This document shows positions 32,302-40,153 of a stretch of 64,000 bases of DNA, in pieces. The notes below the pieces were generated by a model. The model ran no database searches, was not told the origin of the DNA, and was given only the letters and a program-made list of their open reading frames with translations. The stretch's first letter is position 1; the number at the start of each line of letters is the position of its first letter. The DNA is taken from NCBI RefSeq assembly GCF_001417775.1, contig NZ_BBZJ01000022.1, forward strand, positions 62,001-126,000, written 5' to 3'. The position numbers and the translations under genes are program-made. The stretch comes from Streptomyces sp. TP-A0356. GTDB lineage: Bacteria > Actinomycetota > Actinomycetes > Streptomycetales > Streptomycetaceae.

Positions 32302-32607
32302 TCAGTGGCGCATGAGCATCATCACCGAGACCGGCAGGGCGACTGCTCCAGCGACGGCAAAGGTTCCACCGATGAACCGCGCGAACCCCGCCGGCATCCG
32401 CTTGGCTCTGCGGATCCTCTCGGCCTGCCTCGGCGATAGGGGCTGCTGGCTTGCAAGGCCCGTCACTACGAAGTCCTTAAAGCGGCTCGACCACGTCTTG
32501 GTTGCCAGCCCACTGCCTATCACGAGAGCAAGCAGGCTCCAGATGAGCAGGAACGGACCCAAGCCAGCGTCTTGTCCCGCCGAAAGCGTCATGCCGATGA
32601 TCTTCAT
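32302..32607 (-). CDS. hypothetical membrane protein, AICE cargo
   Basis: About 101 residues with two helices: GPFLLIWSLLALVIGSGLA near the N-terminus and IGGTFAVAGAVALPVSVMML at the C-terminus. Between them lies a basic loop (SSRFKDFVVTGLASQQ, then SPRQAERIRRAKRMPAG). The layout (helix, basic loop, helix) mirrors that of the convergent gene at 31909, though the sequences are not obviously related. The start is uncertain: ATG 32607 is chosen over TTG 32628, with no clear ribosome binding site. No family is recognised. Confidence 0.55.
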   Translation of the reverse strand: MKIIGMTLSAGQDAGLGPFLLIWSLLALVIGSGLATKTWSSRFKDFVVTGLASQQPLSPRQAERIRRAKRMPAGFARFIGGTFAVAGAVALPVSVMMLMRH

Positions 32608-32666
32608 CTCGTTGGAGGGCGCAGTCAACTGAATGACGCTCGCTCACAGCATCCACCACTCTCCCC

Positions 32667-32818
32667 AGCTCCCATCCCGTCCGCCGTCGACCCACACACC
32701 GTGGAGCGGGCGTGGTCCATGGCGTCCAGGTGGAGCGCGCCACTGTACGAACGACCTGGACGCCATGGGCCGCGTCTGCTCGGCTCTGCCTGGGTCGACG
32801 GTGGACGGGATGGGAGCT
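32667..32818. repeat. nested inverted repeat (28-bp and 15-bp arms)
   Basis: Outer arms 32667-32694 and 32791-32818 pair over 28 bases with one mismatch (left arm begins AGCTCCCATCCCGTCC). Inner arms 32717-32731 (CCATGGCGTCCAGGT) and 32754-32768 pair perfectly over 15 bases. The whole could extrude a cruciform or fold as a single-stranded structure. Confidence 0.85.
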
Positions 32819-33034
32819 CCCCGTGCACGCCCCTACGGACCCGCAGTCGGCGGCGGCGCCCCCTCCATCCCGGTGCCGGCCGATCCCCCGCCGGAGGCAC
32901 TGCTTGAACCGGAGGCCGCCCTATGCGGCGCAGCCATGGCGGGGTTATCCCTCTCATGGCCGCGTCCGCCGTCCGGCCGGTGGCCTGGTGCGGGATCAGC
33001 GGGCCGTACGAACGCCCGCGCATCTGGCAGCGTC

Positions 33035-33395
33035 GGCCCGCATGCCACCGCCACCACGATCCGGCCTCTTGCGGTAACACAAAGCGTCTGTGACCTGCAC
33101 TGTTGGGGATCACCGTTCGCCGCCGTGCCCGTGTTGGAATGTGGCCGCTGCGTGCGGCGACGGGCGGGCGGCGCCGTGCGGCCGGTGGCGAAGACAAGTG
33201 AGGCGGCGCGGCGGCGACCGACCGGCGCCGCCGCGCTTGGCGCGGCCCTCGGGTCTTGATCCGACCTACCGGAAGTAGGCAACCGGGTGGAAAGGGGTGC
33301 GCGGTGGCCCCGGATGCGGGGCGTTGGGGGTAGAGCTGCTGTCGCGTTCCTTCCCCCTCCTGAGGCCGGATCGTGGTGGCGGTGGTATGTGGGCC
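33035..33395. repeat. 34-bp inverted repeat pair 290 bp apart
   Basis: Arms 33035-33068 and 33362-33395 match over 34 bases with two mismatches; the perfect 24-base core begins CCACCGCCACCACGATCC. The 293 bases between them carry no gene. Confidence 0.85.
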
Positions 33396-33514
33396 GGGAG
33401 CGGCCGTTGATGCGCTTGAGCGGAGTGTGCGGCGGTCGGGTTGGCGATGATCGGCAAGCTTCGTTGGCCGCCGGACGAGCGAGCGAAGCGAGCCTTGATG
33501 AAGTAGGGAAAGTC

Positions 33515-33970
33515 TTATCCCGCTGGGATGAGTCGCCGTCCGTCGTGGCTCCGCACATGGGGACCGTTGCCGTCCAGTGCGTCTAGGAGACGGATCGCGA
33601 AGACTTCTGACATGCGCTCGCTGACCTCTTCGGGCGTGAGCCACTCAACCTCGGTGGACTCACTGGACGTGCGCTCGGCGCCGCCTGAGGGCTTGCAGCG
33701 GAAGACGAGGGCGACGACACCGCGCGTCGTGTTCTTGTAGACCCCGGTGAGCTCGGCCACTTCGACCTGGATGCCTGTCTCCTCCCAGACCTCGCGCACG
33801 ACACCGGCCTCCGGCGTTTCGTCGAGCTCGAGCACGCCGCCCGGGAGCTCCCAAGTGCCGTTGTCGGCGCGGCGTATCGCCAGGAGGCGGCCGTCGTCGC
33901 GCACCACTACCCCGGCCACGGACACGGAGTGCAGCGGCGTTGACTGGCCATCCTGAGCGCTGTTACTCAT
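33515..33970 (-). CDS. Nudix hydrolase, Pif-like
   Basis: About 151 residues with a full Nudix box, GGVLELDETPEAGVVREVWE followed by ETGI. In pSAM2 the gene next to korSA encodes Pif, a Nudix protein that blocks transfer between element-bearing cells. This gene, divergent from a KorSA-like repressor, is in the same position and probably has that immunity role. The hydrolase substrate is unknown. The ATG at 33970 lies within a degenerate operator copy, so the repressor may control it. No clear ribosome binding site is seen. Confidence 0.82.
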   Translation of the reverse strand: MSNSAQDGQSTPLHSVSVAGVVVRDDGRLLAIRRADNGTWELPGGVLELDETPEAGVVREVWEETGIQVEVAELTGVYKNTTRGVVALVFRCKPSGGAERTSSESTEVEWLTPEEVSERMSEVFAIRLLDALDGNGPHVRSHDGRRLIPAG

Positions 33971-33980
33971 ATGCAGGAGC
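33965..33980. promoter_or_regulatory. degenerate KorSA-type operator at the Nudix/korSA divide
   Basis: ACTCATATGCAGGAGC matches 13 of 16 bases of the palindrome ACTCATATACATGAGT found twice at 34833 and 34870. It lies in the 30-base space between the divergent Nudix and GntR genes and suggests autoregulation. Confidence 0.6.
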
Positions 33981-34000
33981 ATAGGAGGAAGAGAAGGACT

Positions 34001-34780
34001 ATGGGAACTGCGGTAGGAGGTGAGAGGTCCGTACCTCGGTACGTGCAGATCGCTGACGAGATCGTGCAGCAGATCCGGGCTGGTGTCCTCAAGCCTGGTG
34101 ACATGGTGCCGAGTGAGTCCGAGCTAGTGGAGCGGTACGGCGTCTCCGGTGGCACGATTCGCAAGGCCATGGTCGAGGTGCGTGCGAGCGGGCTCGTCGA
34201 GACTCGGCACGGCAAGGGCTCCATGGTGAAGGATCGCCCGCCGGTACGGCTTCGCTCCTCTGACCGTTTCCGACGTTCGCACCGCCGAGACGGAAAGGCC
34301 GCGTATCTCGCGGAGTCCGCGCAGTCCGGCGCCACGGCCAAGGTCAGTGTTCTCTACGTCGGCCCGGTGGAAGCTCCCGAGGATGCAGCCGAGCGACTCG
34401 GCATTCCCGCCGGCACTCAGGTACTCGCCCGGCGGCGCCTCTACTTCCGTAACGGCACGCCCGTCGAGACCGCGACGTCGTACCTCCCGTGGGACGTCGC
34501 CAAAGACATCCCTGAGCTGTTCGCCGAGAACCCCGGCGGCGGCGGTATCTACGCCCGGCTGGAAGACCACGGCCACGAGTTCGCCGAGTTCGTCGAGACG
34601 CTGCAAGCGCGCACGGCCTCCAAGGCGGAGGCCTCCGAGCTGGCACTCAGCCCCGGTGCGCCGGTCGTTCATTTAATCCGTGAGGCCCGTACAACCGGGG
34701 GCCGTGTCGTCGAGGTGTGCGACACGCTCATGGCCGCTGACCAGTTCGTTTTCGAGTACCGGATCCCGGCCGCAGACTGA
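34001..34780 (+). CDS. korSA: GntR-family repressor, KorSA-like
   Basis: 259-residue GntR/HutC regulator. The N-terminal winged helix is RYVQIADEIVQQIRAGVLKP followed by SELVERYGVSGGTIRKAMVE. The UTRA effector domain includes LGIPAGTQVLARRRLYF and GAPVVHLIREARTT. In pSAM2-type elements KorSA represses pra and hence replication and excision. Here two perfect operator palindromes lie just downstream, before the next gene, and a degenerate one lies before korSA itself. ATG 34001 is chosen because AGAAGGA lies upstream; the frame opens at 33971. It is the likely master switch of the element. Confidence 0.87.
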   Translation: MGTAVGGERSVPRYVQIADEIVQQIRAGVLKPGDMVPSESELVERYGVSGGTIRKAMVEVRASGLVETRHGKGSMVKDRPPVRLRSSDRFRRSHRRDGKAAYLAESAQSGATAKVSVLYVGPVEAPEDAAERLGIPAGTQVLARRRLYFRNGTPVETATSYLPWDVAKDIPELFAENPGGGGIYARLEDHGHEFAEFVETLQARTASKAEASELALSPGAPVVHLIREARTTGGRVVEVCDTLMAADQFVFEYRIPAAD

Positions 34781-34830
34781 CGCACGCTCAACTCTCCGCA
34801 GCCCGTCGCGAGTTCTTCGTCGCGGCGGGT

Positions 34831-34850
34831 TGACTCATATACATGAGTCA
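34831..34850. promoter_or_regulatory. KorSA-type operator 1
   Basis: TGACTCATATACATGAGTCA: perfect 8-base arms around ATAC. Its centre is 37 bases from the centre of the second copy. It lies after korSA and before the SCO3933-type gene. Confidence 0.8.
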
Positions 34851-34868
34851 GGCACTCTTCTAACCAAT

Positions 34869-34886
34869 CACTCATATACATGAGTG
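34869..34886. promoter_or_regulatory. KorSA-type operator 2
   Basis: CACTCATATACATGAGTG: perfect 7-base arms around ATAC, 34 bases before the SCO3933-type start. With operator 1 it brackets the probable promoter of the replication and transfer genes. Confidence 0.8.
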
Positions 34887-34919
34887 GTGAAGTCCAGCCT
34901 GTGTAGAGGAGTGATCTCT

Positions 34920-35276
34920 GTGCGTGTGATTCCCGTCGACACCTCCGCCGCGACCGTGATGGTTGCCAAGACCCCGCAGCCGAAGCTGCGTGACCGCCGT
35001 ACCGGCGAGATCGCCACCGACACCGAGACCGGCGCGAAGCTGATGACGGTCGACGTGATGTTCGCGGCCAACGAGGAGGTGGAGATCCTGTCCATCACCG
35101 TTCCGGAGACCGGTATCTCCGGTGACCTGGCCATGGGCACGCCGGTGGCGCTGACGGGTCTGATGGCCCGGCCGTGGGAGAACGAGTTCAACGGCCAGAA
35201 GCGGCACGGGATCGCCTTCCGCGCCGTGGCCGTGACCTCGCTGGTCGACACCGCTGCGAAGTCGAAGGCGGCCTGA
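34920..35276 (+). CDS. SCO3933-family AICE regulatory protein
   Basis: About 118 residues, beta-rich: MTVDVMFAANEEVEILSITV, GDLAMGTPVALTGLMARPWE, RHGIAFRAVAV. The KLRDRRTGEI segment and overall pattern match the SCO3933-type proteins found before tra genes in AICEs. In pSAM2 the operator-controlled gene at this place (pra) activates replication and excision; equivalence is inferred from position. GTG 34920 is chosen with AGAGGA nine bases upstream. It is controlled by the two operators at 34831 and 34869 and is followed after three bases by tra. Confidence 0.78.
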   Translation: MRVIPVDTSAATVMVAKTPQPKLRDRRTGEIATDTETGAKLMTVDVMFAANEEVEILSITVPETGISGDLAMGTPVALTGLMARPWENEFNGQKRHGIAFRAVAVTSLVDTAAKSKAA

Positions 35277-35279
35277 GTC

Positions 35280-36635
35280 ATGACGTGGCTGACCGTCGCC
35301 TTGGTGTTGGTCGTCGCTGCTGCGGGTCTCCTGCGGTGGCGGCGTCCCGCCTGGTACTGGCTGACCTTCGGCGTCATCCTCGCCACGCTGCGGGTCCTGG
35401 TCCGCTACAGCTCCGTGATGGACGCCTGCGGGCTGACCGTTCCACCGTCCCGCTGGCGTCTGACTCTGGCCCGGGTCACCAACCGGCCCGCGCCGGAGTC
35501 CCGACCGCCGCGCATCCTGCGGATACGCCCCACCCGCACCGGCCTCGTGCTGCGGCTCGGGCTCCGGCCCGGTCAGGACGCCTTCGATGTGGCCGCCGCC
35601 TCGGACCGGCTGCGCCACTCGTTCGCGATGTACGGCGTCACCTCGCGTGAGCTGCGCTCCGGCGTGGTTGAGGTGCGGATGACCGGCTACGACGTGCTCA
35701 AGCGGGTGCAGATGCCCGCCAAGACCGACACGCGCCTGATGCGCGTCCCGGTCGCTCTACGCGAGGACGGCGCCGTGCACTACCGCGACTACCGGGCCGT
35801 ACCCCACGCCCTGACGCTCGGCGCCACGGAGTCCGGCAAGTCCGTGTATCAGCGCAACCTCGTGGCCGGGCTCGCCCCGCAACGGGTCGCGCTGGTGGGG
35901 ATCGACTGCAAGCAAGGGGTGGAGCTGTTCCCGCTGGCCCGCCGGTTCTCCGCGCTGGCCGACAACCCCGACACTGCCGCCGAGCTGCTCGACGCCTTGG
36001 TCGCGCATATGGAGGACATCTATCAGCTCATCCGCGCCGAGCAGCGCATCACCGCCGACGTGCCGGATGCGGAGATCGCCGCCGACATCTGGGACCTGCC
36101 CGCAGACCTGCGGCCGGTGCCGATCGTGGTCCTTGTCGACGAGGTCGCCGAACTCGCCCTGTTCGCCACCAAGGAGGAGGAGAAGCGGCGGGACCGCATC
36201 ATCACCGCCCTGGTCCGTCTCGCCCAGCTGGGCCGAGCCGCCGGCATCTACCTGGAGATCTGCGGGCAGCGCTTCGGCTCCGAACTCGGCAAGGGCATCA
36301 CCATGCTGCGTGCCCAGCTCACCGCACGCACCGCCCACCGCGTCAACGACGAGACAAGCGCCAACATGGCCTTCGGGGACATCTCCGCGGACGCCGTCCT
36401 GGCCGCGATCCAGATCCCCGCCGAGACGCGAGGGCTGGCCATCGCGGGCGATTCCACCGGCGGTTGGCACCGCATTCGCGCCCCGCACACCTCGCTGCGC
36501 CAGGCCGTCAACACCTGCAACCGGCACGCTGACCTGACGCCGGACCTGCCCGCCCTGGCTCCCTTCCGGCCCGCCTTCGACGCACCCAAGCCGATTCCCG
36601 CCCCGGCGGTTGAGTCCGCCCCGGCGGCTGCCTGA
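35280..36635 (+). CDS. traSA: FtsK/TraB-type conjugative DNA translocase
   Basis: 451-residue DNA translocase. One or two N-terminal helices (TVALVLVVAAAGLLRW, YWLTFGVILATLRVLV) anchor it to the membrane. The motor domain has Walker A GATESGKSVYQRNLV and Walker B PIVVLVDEVAEL, plus the arginine-rich and RxHRVND-type segment seen in FtsK/SpoIIIE relatives. TraB proteins move double-stranded plasmid DNA between mycelia without relaxase. It begins three bases after the SCO3933-type gene and is followed by the spd genes. C-terminal DNA recognition (winged helix) is less clear than in FtsK. Confidence 0.9.
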   Translation: MTWLTVALVLVVAAAGLLRWRRPAWYWLTFGVILATLRVLVRYSSVMDACGLTVPPSRWRLTLARVTNRPAPESRPPRILRIRPTRTGLVLRLGLRPGQDAFDVAAASDRLRHSFAMYGVTSRELRSGVVEVRMTGYDVLKRVQMPAKTDTRLMRVPVALREDGAVHYRDYRAVPHALTLGATESGKSVYQRNLVAGLAPQRVALVGIDCKQGVELFPLARRFSALADNPDTAAELLDALVAHMEDIYQLIRAEQRITADVPDAEIAADIWDLPADLRPVPIVVLVDEVAELALFATKEEEKRRDRIITALVRLAQLGRAAGIYLEICGQRFGSELGKGITMLRAQLTARTAHRVNDETSANMAFGDISADAVLAAIQIPAETRGLAIAGDSTGGWHRIRAPHTSLRQAVNTCNRHADLTPDLPALAPFRPAFDAPKPIPAPAVESAPAAA

Positions 36636-36724
36636 CCCCCTTCCCTGCATCACCGGTCGGCGCGACCGCTTCGCGCCAGGTCCCTACCCCCTCCATGCCT
36701 GATCACAGAAAGGAGGGACAGACC

Positions 36725-37378
36725 ATGGCCCGCTCGATCCGCGTGGACGCCGTCCTCATCCAGGCCGTCATCGCCGGAGCCCTGTCCTTCGCGCACCTGC
36801 ACGACTTGGCAGCCGCGGCCGGACAGTCCGGCTGGAAAGCCTGGGCCTACCCCATCTCCGTCGACCTGCTCCTGGTCGCCGTCTGGCGTCGGCTGCGCAC
36901 CGATGGTCCGTCCCGGCTGGCCTGGTGCTGGTTCCTCGTGGCCCTGGTTGCCTCGCTCGGCGCCAACATCGCCACCGCCGGACTCCTCAACCTGGATCAC
37001 GTTCCGGCCTGGCTGCGCATCCTCGTCGCCGGATGGCCCGCCCTCGCCTTCCTCGGCGGCACCCTCCTCGCTCACACCACCACTCCGCCCGCCGACCAGG
37101 CGCCGGTTCCGCCGGCACCCCCGGCCCCCGCGGTCGAGGAAGACCCCGTCCCGGCTCCCGCCCTGGAGGCGGAGACCGTACCCGAGCTGCCCGCCGCCGA
37201 CCCCGCCCCGGCTCCCGCTCCTGCCGTGCCGGTCCCGGCCGCGCTGGTGGACCACGCCCGCAAGGTCGCCGCCGACCACGAGGCCCGTACCGGCGCCCGG
37301 ATCGACACCGACACCCTGCGCGCCCGCCTCGGCGTCCCGCCTCACCTCGCCGACGCCATCGCCGCCCAGCTCGCCTGA
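36725..37378 (+). CDS. DUF2637 membrane protein (Spd-type)
   Basis: 217 residues with about four membrane helices in the first 115 (for example VLIQAVIAGALSFAHLHDL and WPALAFLGGTLLAH). A Pro/Ala-rich linker and a small C-terminal helix-turn-helix-like region (HEARTGARIDTDTLRARLGV) follow. DUF2637 proteins accompany tra genes in actinomycete elements and are thought to aid intramycelial spread. The ATG at 36725 has AAGGAGGG upstream; the longer frame from 36695 lacks one. It is part of the tra-spd run. Confidence 0.82.
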   Translation: MARSIRVDAVLIQAVIAGALSFAHLHDLAAAAGQSGWKAWAYPISVDLLLVAVWRRLRTDGPSRLAWCWFLVALVASLGANIATAGLLNLDHVPAWLRILVAGWPALAFLGGTLLAHTTTPPADQAPVPPAPPAPAVEEDPVPAPALEAETVPELPAADPAPAPAPAVPVPAALVDHARKVAADHEARTGARIDTDTLRARLGVPPHLADAIAAQLA

Positions 37379-37395
37379 CCCGGAGGGAGAAAGCC

Positions 37396-37587
37396 GTGAC
37401 GCGTGACCCTGCCGACCTGACGGCCGCCGACTACCTCGACGGCGCCCGCGAGATGGCCGACGCCGGTCGCCCCTACCTCGCCTTCCTGCTCGCCGAGGAA
37501 GCCGCACAGCGCACCACCGACCCGGCCACCGCCGACCGCATCCGGGTCCGCTTCCCCGACCCCACCACCAGCCGAAAGGAGAACTGA
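37396..37587 (+). CDS. small hypothetical transfer-region protein
   Basis: 63 residues from GTG 37396 with GGAGGG upstream: LTAADYLDGAREMADAGRPY and FLLAEEAAQRTTDP, mostly alpha-helical and acidic. No membrane helix or cysteine. I do not recognise a family beyond its presence in AICE spread operons. It is followed two bases later by the next small gene, so coupled translation is likely. Confidence 0.7.
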   Translation: MTRDPADLTAADYLDGAREMADAGRPYLAFLLAEEAAQRTTDPATADRIRVRFPDPTTSRKEN

Positions 37588-37589
37588 CC

Positions 37590-37781
37590 ATGCCTGCCCG
37601 CGACTCCTTCCACTCCGTGATGCGGATCGGCCCGGTGCAGATCGGCACCCACCGCGACCGCAACGGCCAGACCAAACACGCCGCCGTGTGCACGAACGAC
37701 GGCTGCGGCTGGTCCGCCGACTACACCAGCGCCTCGGCCGCCCAGCTCGCCGCCCGCACCCACCGCTGCAAGGTCCGCTGA
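37590..37781 (+). CDS. mobile element transfer protein (SpdA-like)
   Basis: 63 residues: RIGPVQIGTHRDRNGQTKHA then CTNDGCGWSADYTSASAAQL and RTHRCKVR. The two Cys of CTNDGCGW with the terminal HRC could form a zinc finger. Short proteins of this kind are annotated as mobile element transfer proteins in Streptomyces AICEs and are grouped with the spd (spread) genes. AAAGGAG precedes the ATG. Confidence 0.75.
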   Translation: MPARDSFHSVMRIGPVQIGTHRDRNGQTKHAAVCTNDGCGWSADYTSASAAQLAARTHRCKVR

Positions 37782-37796
37782 AGGAGGCCCACCGTC

Positions 37797-37952
37797 ATGC
37801 AGGTTCCGCTCTGGCTCGCCCTGCTCGTCGTCGGCTACCTCGGCGTCAAGCTGATCCGCCCGCCCGCCTGGCTCATCGCCGTGCTGCTGCTCGGCGGCTT
37901 CCTCCTCGCCGACAGCGTCCTCGCCCCCGTCATCGACAGCTTCCTCAAGTAG
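37797..37952 (+). CDS. 51-residue membrane protein (Spd-type)
   Basis: 51 residues, almost all hydrophobic: MQVPLWLALLVVGYLGVKLI, then PPAWLIAVLLLGGFLLADSV. It starts at ATG 37797 with AAGGAGG upstream. Two helices joined by an Arg-Pro turn. It fits the small membrane proteins of spread operons that accompany TraB. Confidence 0.7.
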   Translation: MQVPLWLALLVVGYLGVKLIRPPAWLIAVLLLGGFLLADSVLAPVIDSFLK

Positions 37953-37977
37953 CCCGCCACAGTAGGGAGATCCGCTG

Positions 37978-38298
37978 ATGTTCCGTCCGAAGATCCCGAC
38001 CATGCCCACCCCGACCGGGCACGTCACCCCGCCCGCCGTCGTCGAGCCGACCGCCATCGTCCCGGCAGCCCAGACCCCGCCGGCCGTTGCGGCCTCGGCC
38101 CCGGTTTCGTCCCGGCCGGTGGTGCAGCTCACCCCCGGCACCGTGCTCGCCCTGGTCGGCGGCGGCACCGCCGTGGTCCTGGTCGTCGGCGCCGTCCTGG
38201 TCTCGCTGCTCCTGGCGGTCGCCGTCACCGGCGCCTCGGTCGCCGTGTGCGCCGTCGTCCTGCGCTCCCTGCTCGCCTCCGAAGGCAAGCGCCGCTGA
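37978..38298 (+). CDS. SpdB-like membrane protein
   Basis: 106 residues: a Pro/Thr/Ala-rich N-terminal half and then a long hydrophobic region (TVLALVGGGTAVVLVVGAVL and LLLAVAVTGASVAVCAVVLR) with two helices. Proteins with this layout are called SpdB in Streptomyces plasmids and AICEs, and help to move the element along septated hyphae. AGGGAGA lies upstream of the ATG. Confidence 0.75.
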   Translation: MFRPKIPTMPTPTGHVTPPAVVEPTAIVPAAQTPPAVAASAPVSSRPVVQLTPGTVLALVGGGTAVVLVVGAVLVSLLLAVAVTGASVAVCAVVLRSLLASEGKRR

Positions 38299-38386
38299 CC
38301 GGCCCCCGGGCGGCCTCGATACCGCCAAGCATCCGCCGCCCGGGCGCCGTCCCTGTCCGAACCAACGATCCGGAAGGACCTCCATC

Positions 38387-38581
38387 ATGACCGGCGCCAC
38401 CCCGGCCACCACCAACACGGCACGCATCTGCCCCAACTGCGACGGCTTCGCCGCGGTCGCCGTCACCATCGGCGGCCGTAACACCCGCGGTCGCCTGCGC
38501 ACCATCACCGCCCACTGCCCGGCCTGCCAGGGCCTGGGCAACCTGCCCGCCCGCCGCGTCCGGGAGGGTGCCCGTGCCTGA
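38387..38581 (+). CDS. small zinc-finger-like protein before rep
   Basis: 64 residues with two CxxC pairs, ICPNCDGFA and HCPACQGLG, spaced about 30 residues apart as in a DnaJ-type zinc ribbon. ATG 38387 has GGAAGGA upstream. Its end overlaps the start of rep by eight bases, so translation is coupled. Role unknown; conserved next to repSA in AICEs, from memory. Confidence 0.72.
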   Translation: MTGATPATTNTARICPNCDGFAAVAVTIGGRNTRGRLRTITAHCPACQGLGNLPARRVREGARA

Positions 38582-39950
38582 CACGCTGCTCGACCCGACC
38601 ACCCTCGGCGACCTGCTGAGGGTGGCCTCGGCCCCCGACTACAACCGCTGGGAAGACCAGATCCGCCGCACCGGCGGCTGCGCCGACCCCATCCACCTGA
38701 CCGGCTGGATCCTGCACAAGGACAAGACCACCGGCGAGACCCTGCACCACTACAGCACCGAGAACGAACCCGGCGGACGCCTCCGCGTCGCCTGCGGCAA
38801 CCGCCGGGCCTCCCGCTGCCCGGCCTGCGCCTGGCTGTACGCGGGCGACACCTACCCCCTCATCCGAGCGGGACTGGCCGGAGACGACGACAAGGACATC
38901 CCGGCCACCGTCCGCGACCACCCGCGCGTCTTCGCCACCTTCACCGCCCCCTCGTTCGGCCCGGTACATAACCGGCCCGACCGCGGCGCTTGCCGCTGCG
39001 GCACCCACCACACTGCCGACGACCCGGCCCTCGGCACCGCCCTGGACCCGGAGACCTACGACTACGCGGGCGCCGTGCTGTTCAACAATCACGCGGGAGA
39101 ACTGTGGCAGCGTTTCACCACCCGCCTGCGGCGCGAGATCGCTGCCCGCGCCGGACTCACCCGCCGCGAACTCTCCAACCACCTGCGCGTCTCGTACGGC
39201 AAGGTTGCTGAGTTCCAGAAGCGCGGCGCCGTCCACTTCCACGCCGTGATCCGCCTCGACGGACCCGACGGCCCCGACTCCCCGCCGGCACCCTGGGCCA
39301 CGGTTCCCCTCCTCGAGGACGCCATCCGTGCCGCCGCCGTGCACGCCTACAGCAGCGTCAGCGTCCTGGCCGCCGGGGACCAGCCCGCCCGCACCTTCCA
39401 GTGGGGACGGCAACTCGACATCCGCCACGTGAAGGCGTTCGGCGACGGCTCCGACATCACCGAACAGGCCGTCGCCTCCTACGTCGCCAAGTACGCCACC
39501 AAAGCCGCGGAGAACACCGGCACCCTGGACCGGCGCATCGGCGAACTCGCCGAACTCGACCGCTACGGCGTCCCTGACCACGCCCGCCGCCTGATCACCG
39601 CATGCCGCGACCTCGATCCGCTCTACCCCGACCGCCGCCTGTGGGCCTGGGCACACATGCTCGGCTTCCGCGGCCACTTCTCCTCCAAGTCCCGCCACTA
39701 CTCCACCACCCTCGGCGCCCTGCGCCAGGCCCGCGCCGACTACCGCGCCGCCCAGGAACAGGCCTCCCTCGGCCTGGAGGACCGCGAGCCGGACACCGTC
39801 CTGGTCCTCGCCGACTGGCAGTACGCCGGACATGGCCACACCCCGGGCGAATCCGCCCTTGCCGCGACCATCGCGCGCGACCTCCAGCTCAACCGCGAAA
39901 CCGCCCGCGAAGCCCTACGTGAACAGCTCGCAGACGAAGGGGGGTGCTGA
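38574..39950 (+). CDS. repSA: RepSA-type replication initiator
   Basis: 458-residue rolling-circle initiator. Family features are FATFTAPSFGPVH near residue 120, the metal-binding HUH-type motif in GAVHFHAVIRLDG, and YVAKYATKAAE, which supplies the candidate nicking tyrosine. Paired Cys (CGNRRASRCPACAW) suggest a zinc site. The start is taken as GTG 38574 because GGAGG lies six bases upstream, rather than the GTG at 38568. It should nick the element's double-strand origin after excision. xis follows after two bases and int is coupled to xis. Confidence 0.87.
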   Translation: MPDTLLDPTTLGDLLRVASAPDYNRWEDQIRRTGGCADPIHLTGWILHKDKTTGETLHHYSTENEPGGRLRVACGNRRASRCPACAWLYAGDTYPLIRAGLAGDDDKDIPATVRDHPRVFATFTAPSFGPVHNRPDRGACRCGTHHTADDPALGTALDPETYDYAGAVLFNNHAGELWQRFTTRLRREIAARAGLTRRELSNHLRVSYGKVAEFQKRGAVHFHAVIRLDGPDGPDSPPAPWATVPLLEDAIRAAAVHAYSSVSVLAAGDQPARTFQWGRQLDIRHVKAFGDGSDITEQAVASYVAKYATKAAENTGTLDRRIGELAELDRYGVPDHARRLITACRDLDPLYPDRRLWAWAHMLGFRGHFSSKSRHYSTTLGALRQARADYRAAQEQASLGLEDREPDTVLVLADWQYAGHGHTPGESALAATIARDLQLNRETAREALREQLADEGGC

Positions 39951-39952
39951 CC

Positions 39953-40153
39953 ATGGCGACAGCACTGCCGAACCGCTTCCTGACCCCTGAGGACCTGGTG
40001 GAGATGTTCGAGCTGCCCAGCGTCGAGACCGTCTACCAGTGGCGCCGCAAGCGCACCGGTCCCCGCGGCTTCCGCGTCGGCCGGCATCTCCGCTTCGACC
40101 CGGAGGACGTACGGGCCTGGGTCGACTCCCAGCTCGGGGAGGCTGCCGCCTGA
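39953..40153 (+). CDS. xis: excisionase, MerR-type helix-turn-helix
   Basis: 66 residues: FLTPEDLVEMFELPSVETVY then QWRRKRTGPRGFRVGRHLRF and DPEDVRAWVDSQL. This is the winged-helix fold of AICE Xis proteins, which bend the attachment region during excision. ATG 39953 has AAGGGGGG about nine bases upstream. Its stop overlaps the int start (TGATG), so both are translated together, and it appears intact. Confidence 0.88.
   Translation: MATALPNRFLTPEDLVEMFELPSVETVYQWRRKRTGPRGFRVGRHLRFDPEDVRAWVDSQLGEAAA

Larger units (their letters stand above)
32608..33514. other. 900-bp non-coding tract with large inverted repeats
   Basis: No convincing gene on either strand. Two systems of inverted repeats lie here: a nested dyad at 32667-32818 and a 34-bp pair at 33035 and 33362. 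GC-rich patches alternate with purine-rich stretches. In a rolling-circle replicating, conjugative element such a tract could hold the single-strand origin, the double-strand origin or the cis-acting transfer locus (clt). The sequence does not say which. Confidence 0.55.

Noticed and set aside
32633..33644. Genes in the inverted-repeat tract (ORFs of 200-340 residues)
   Set aside because: The frames have no ribosome binding sites or domains, are mirrored by the inverted repeats and conflict with each other.
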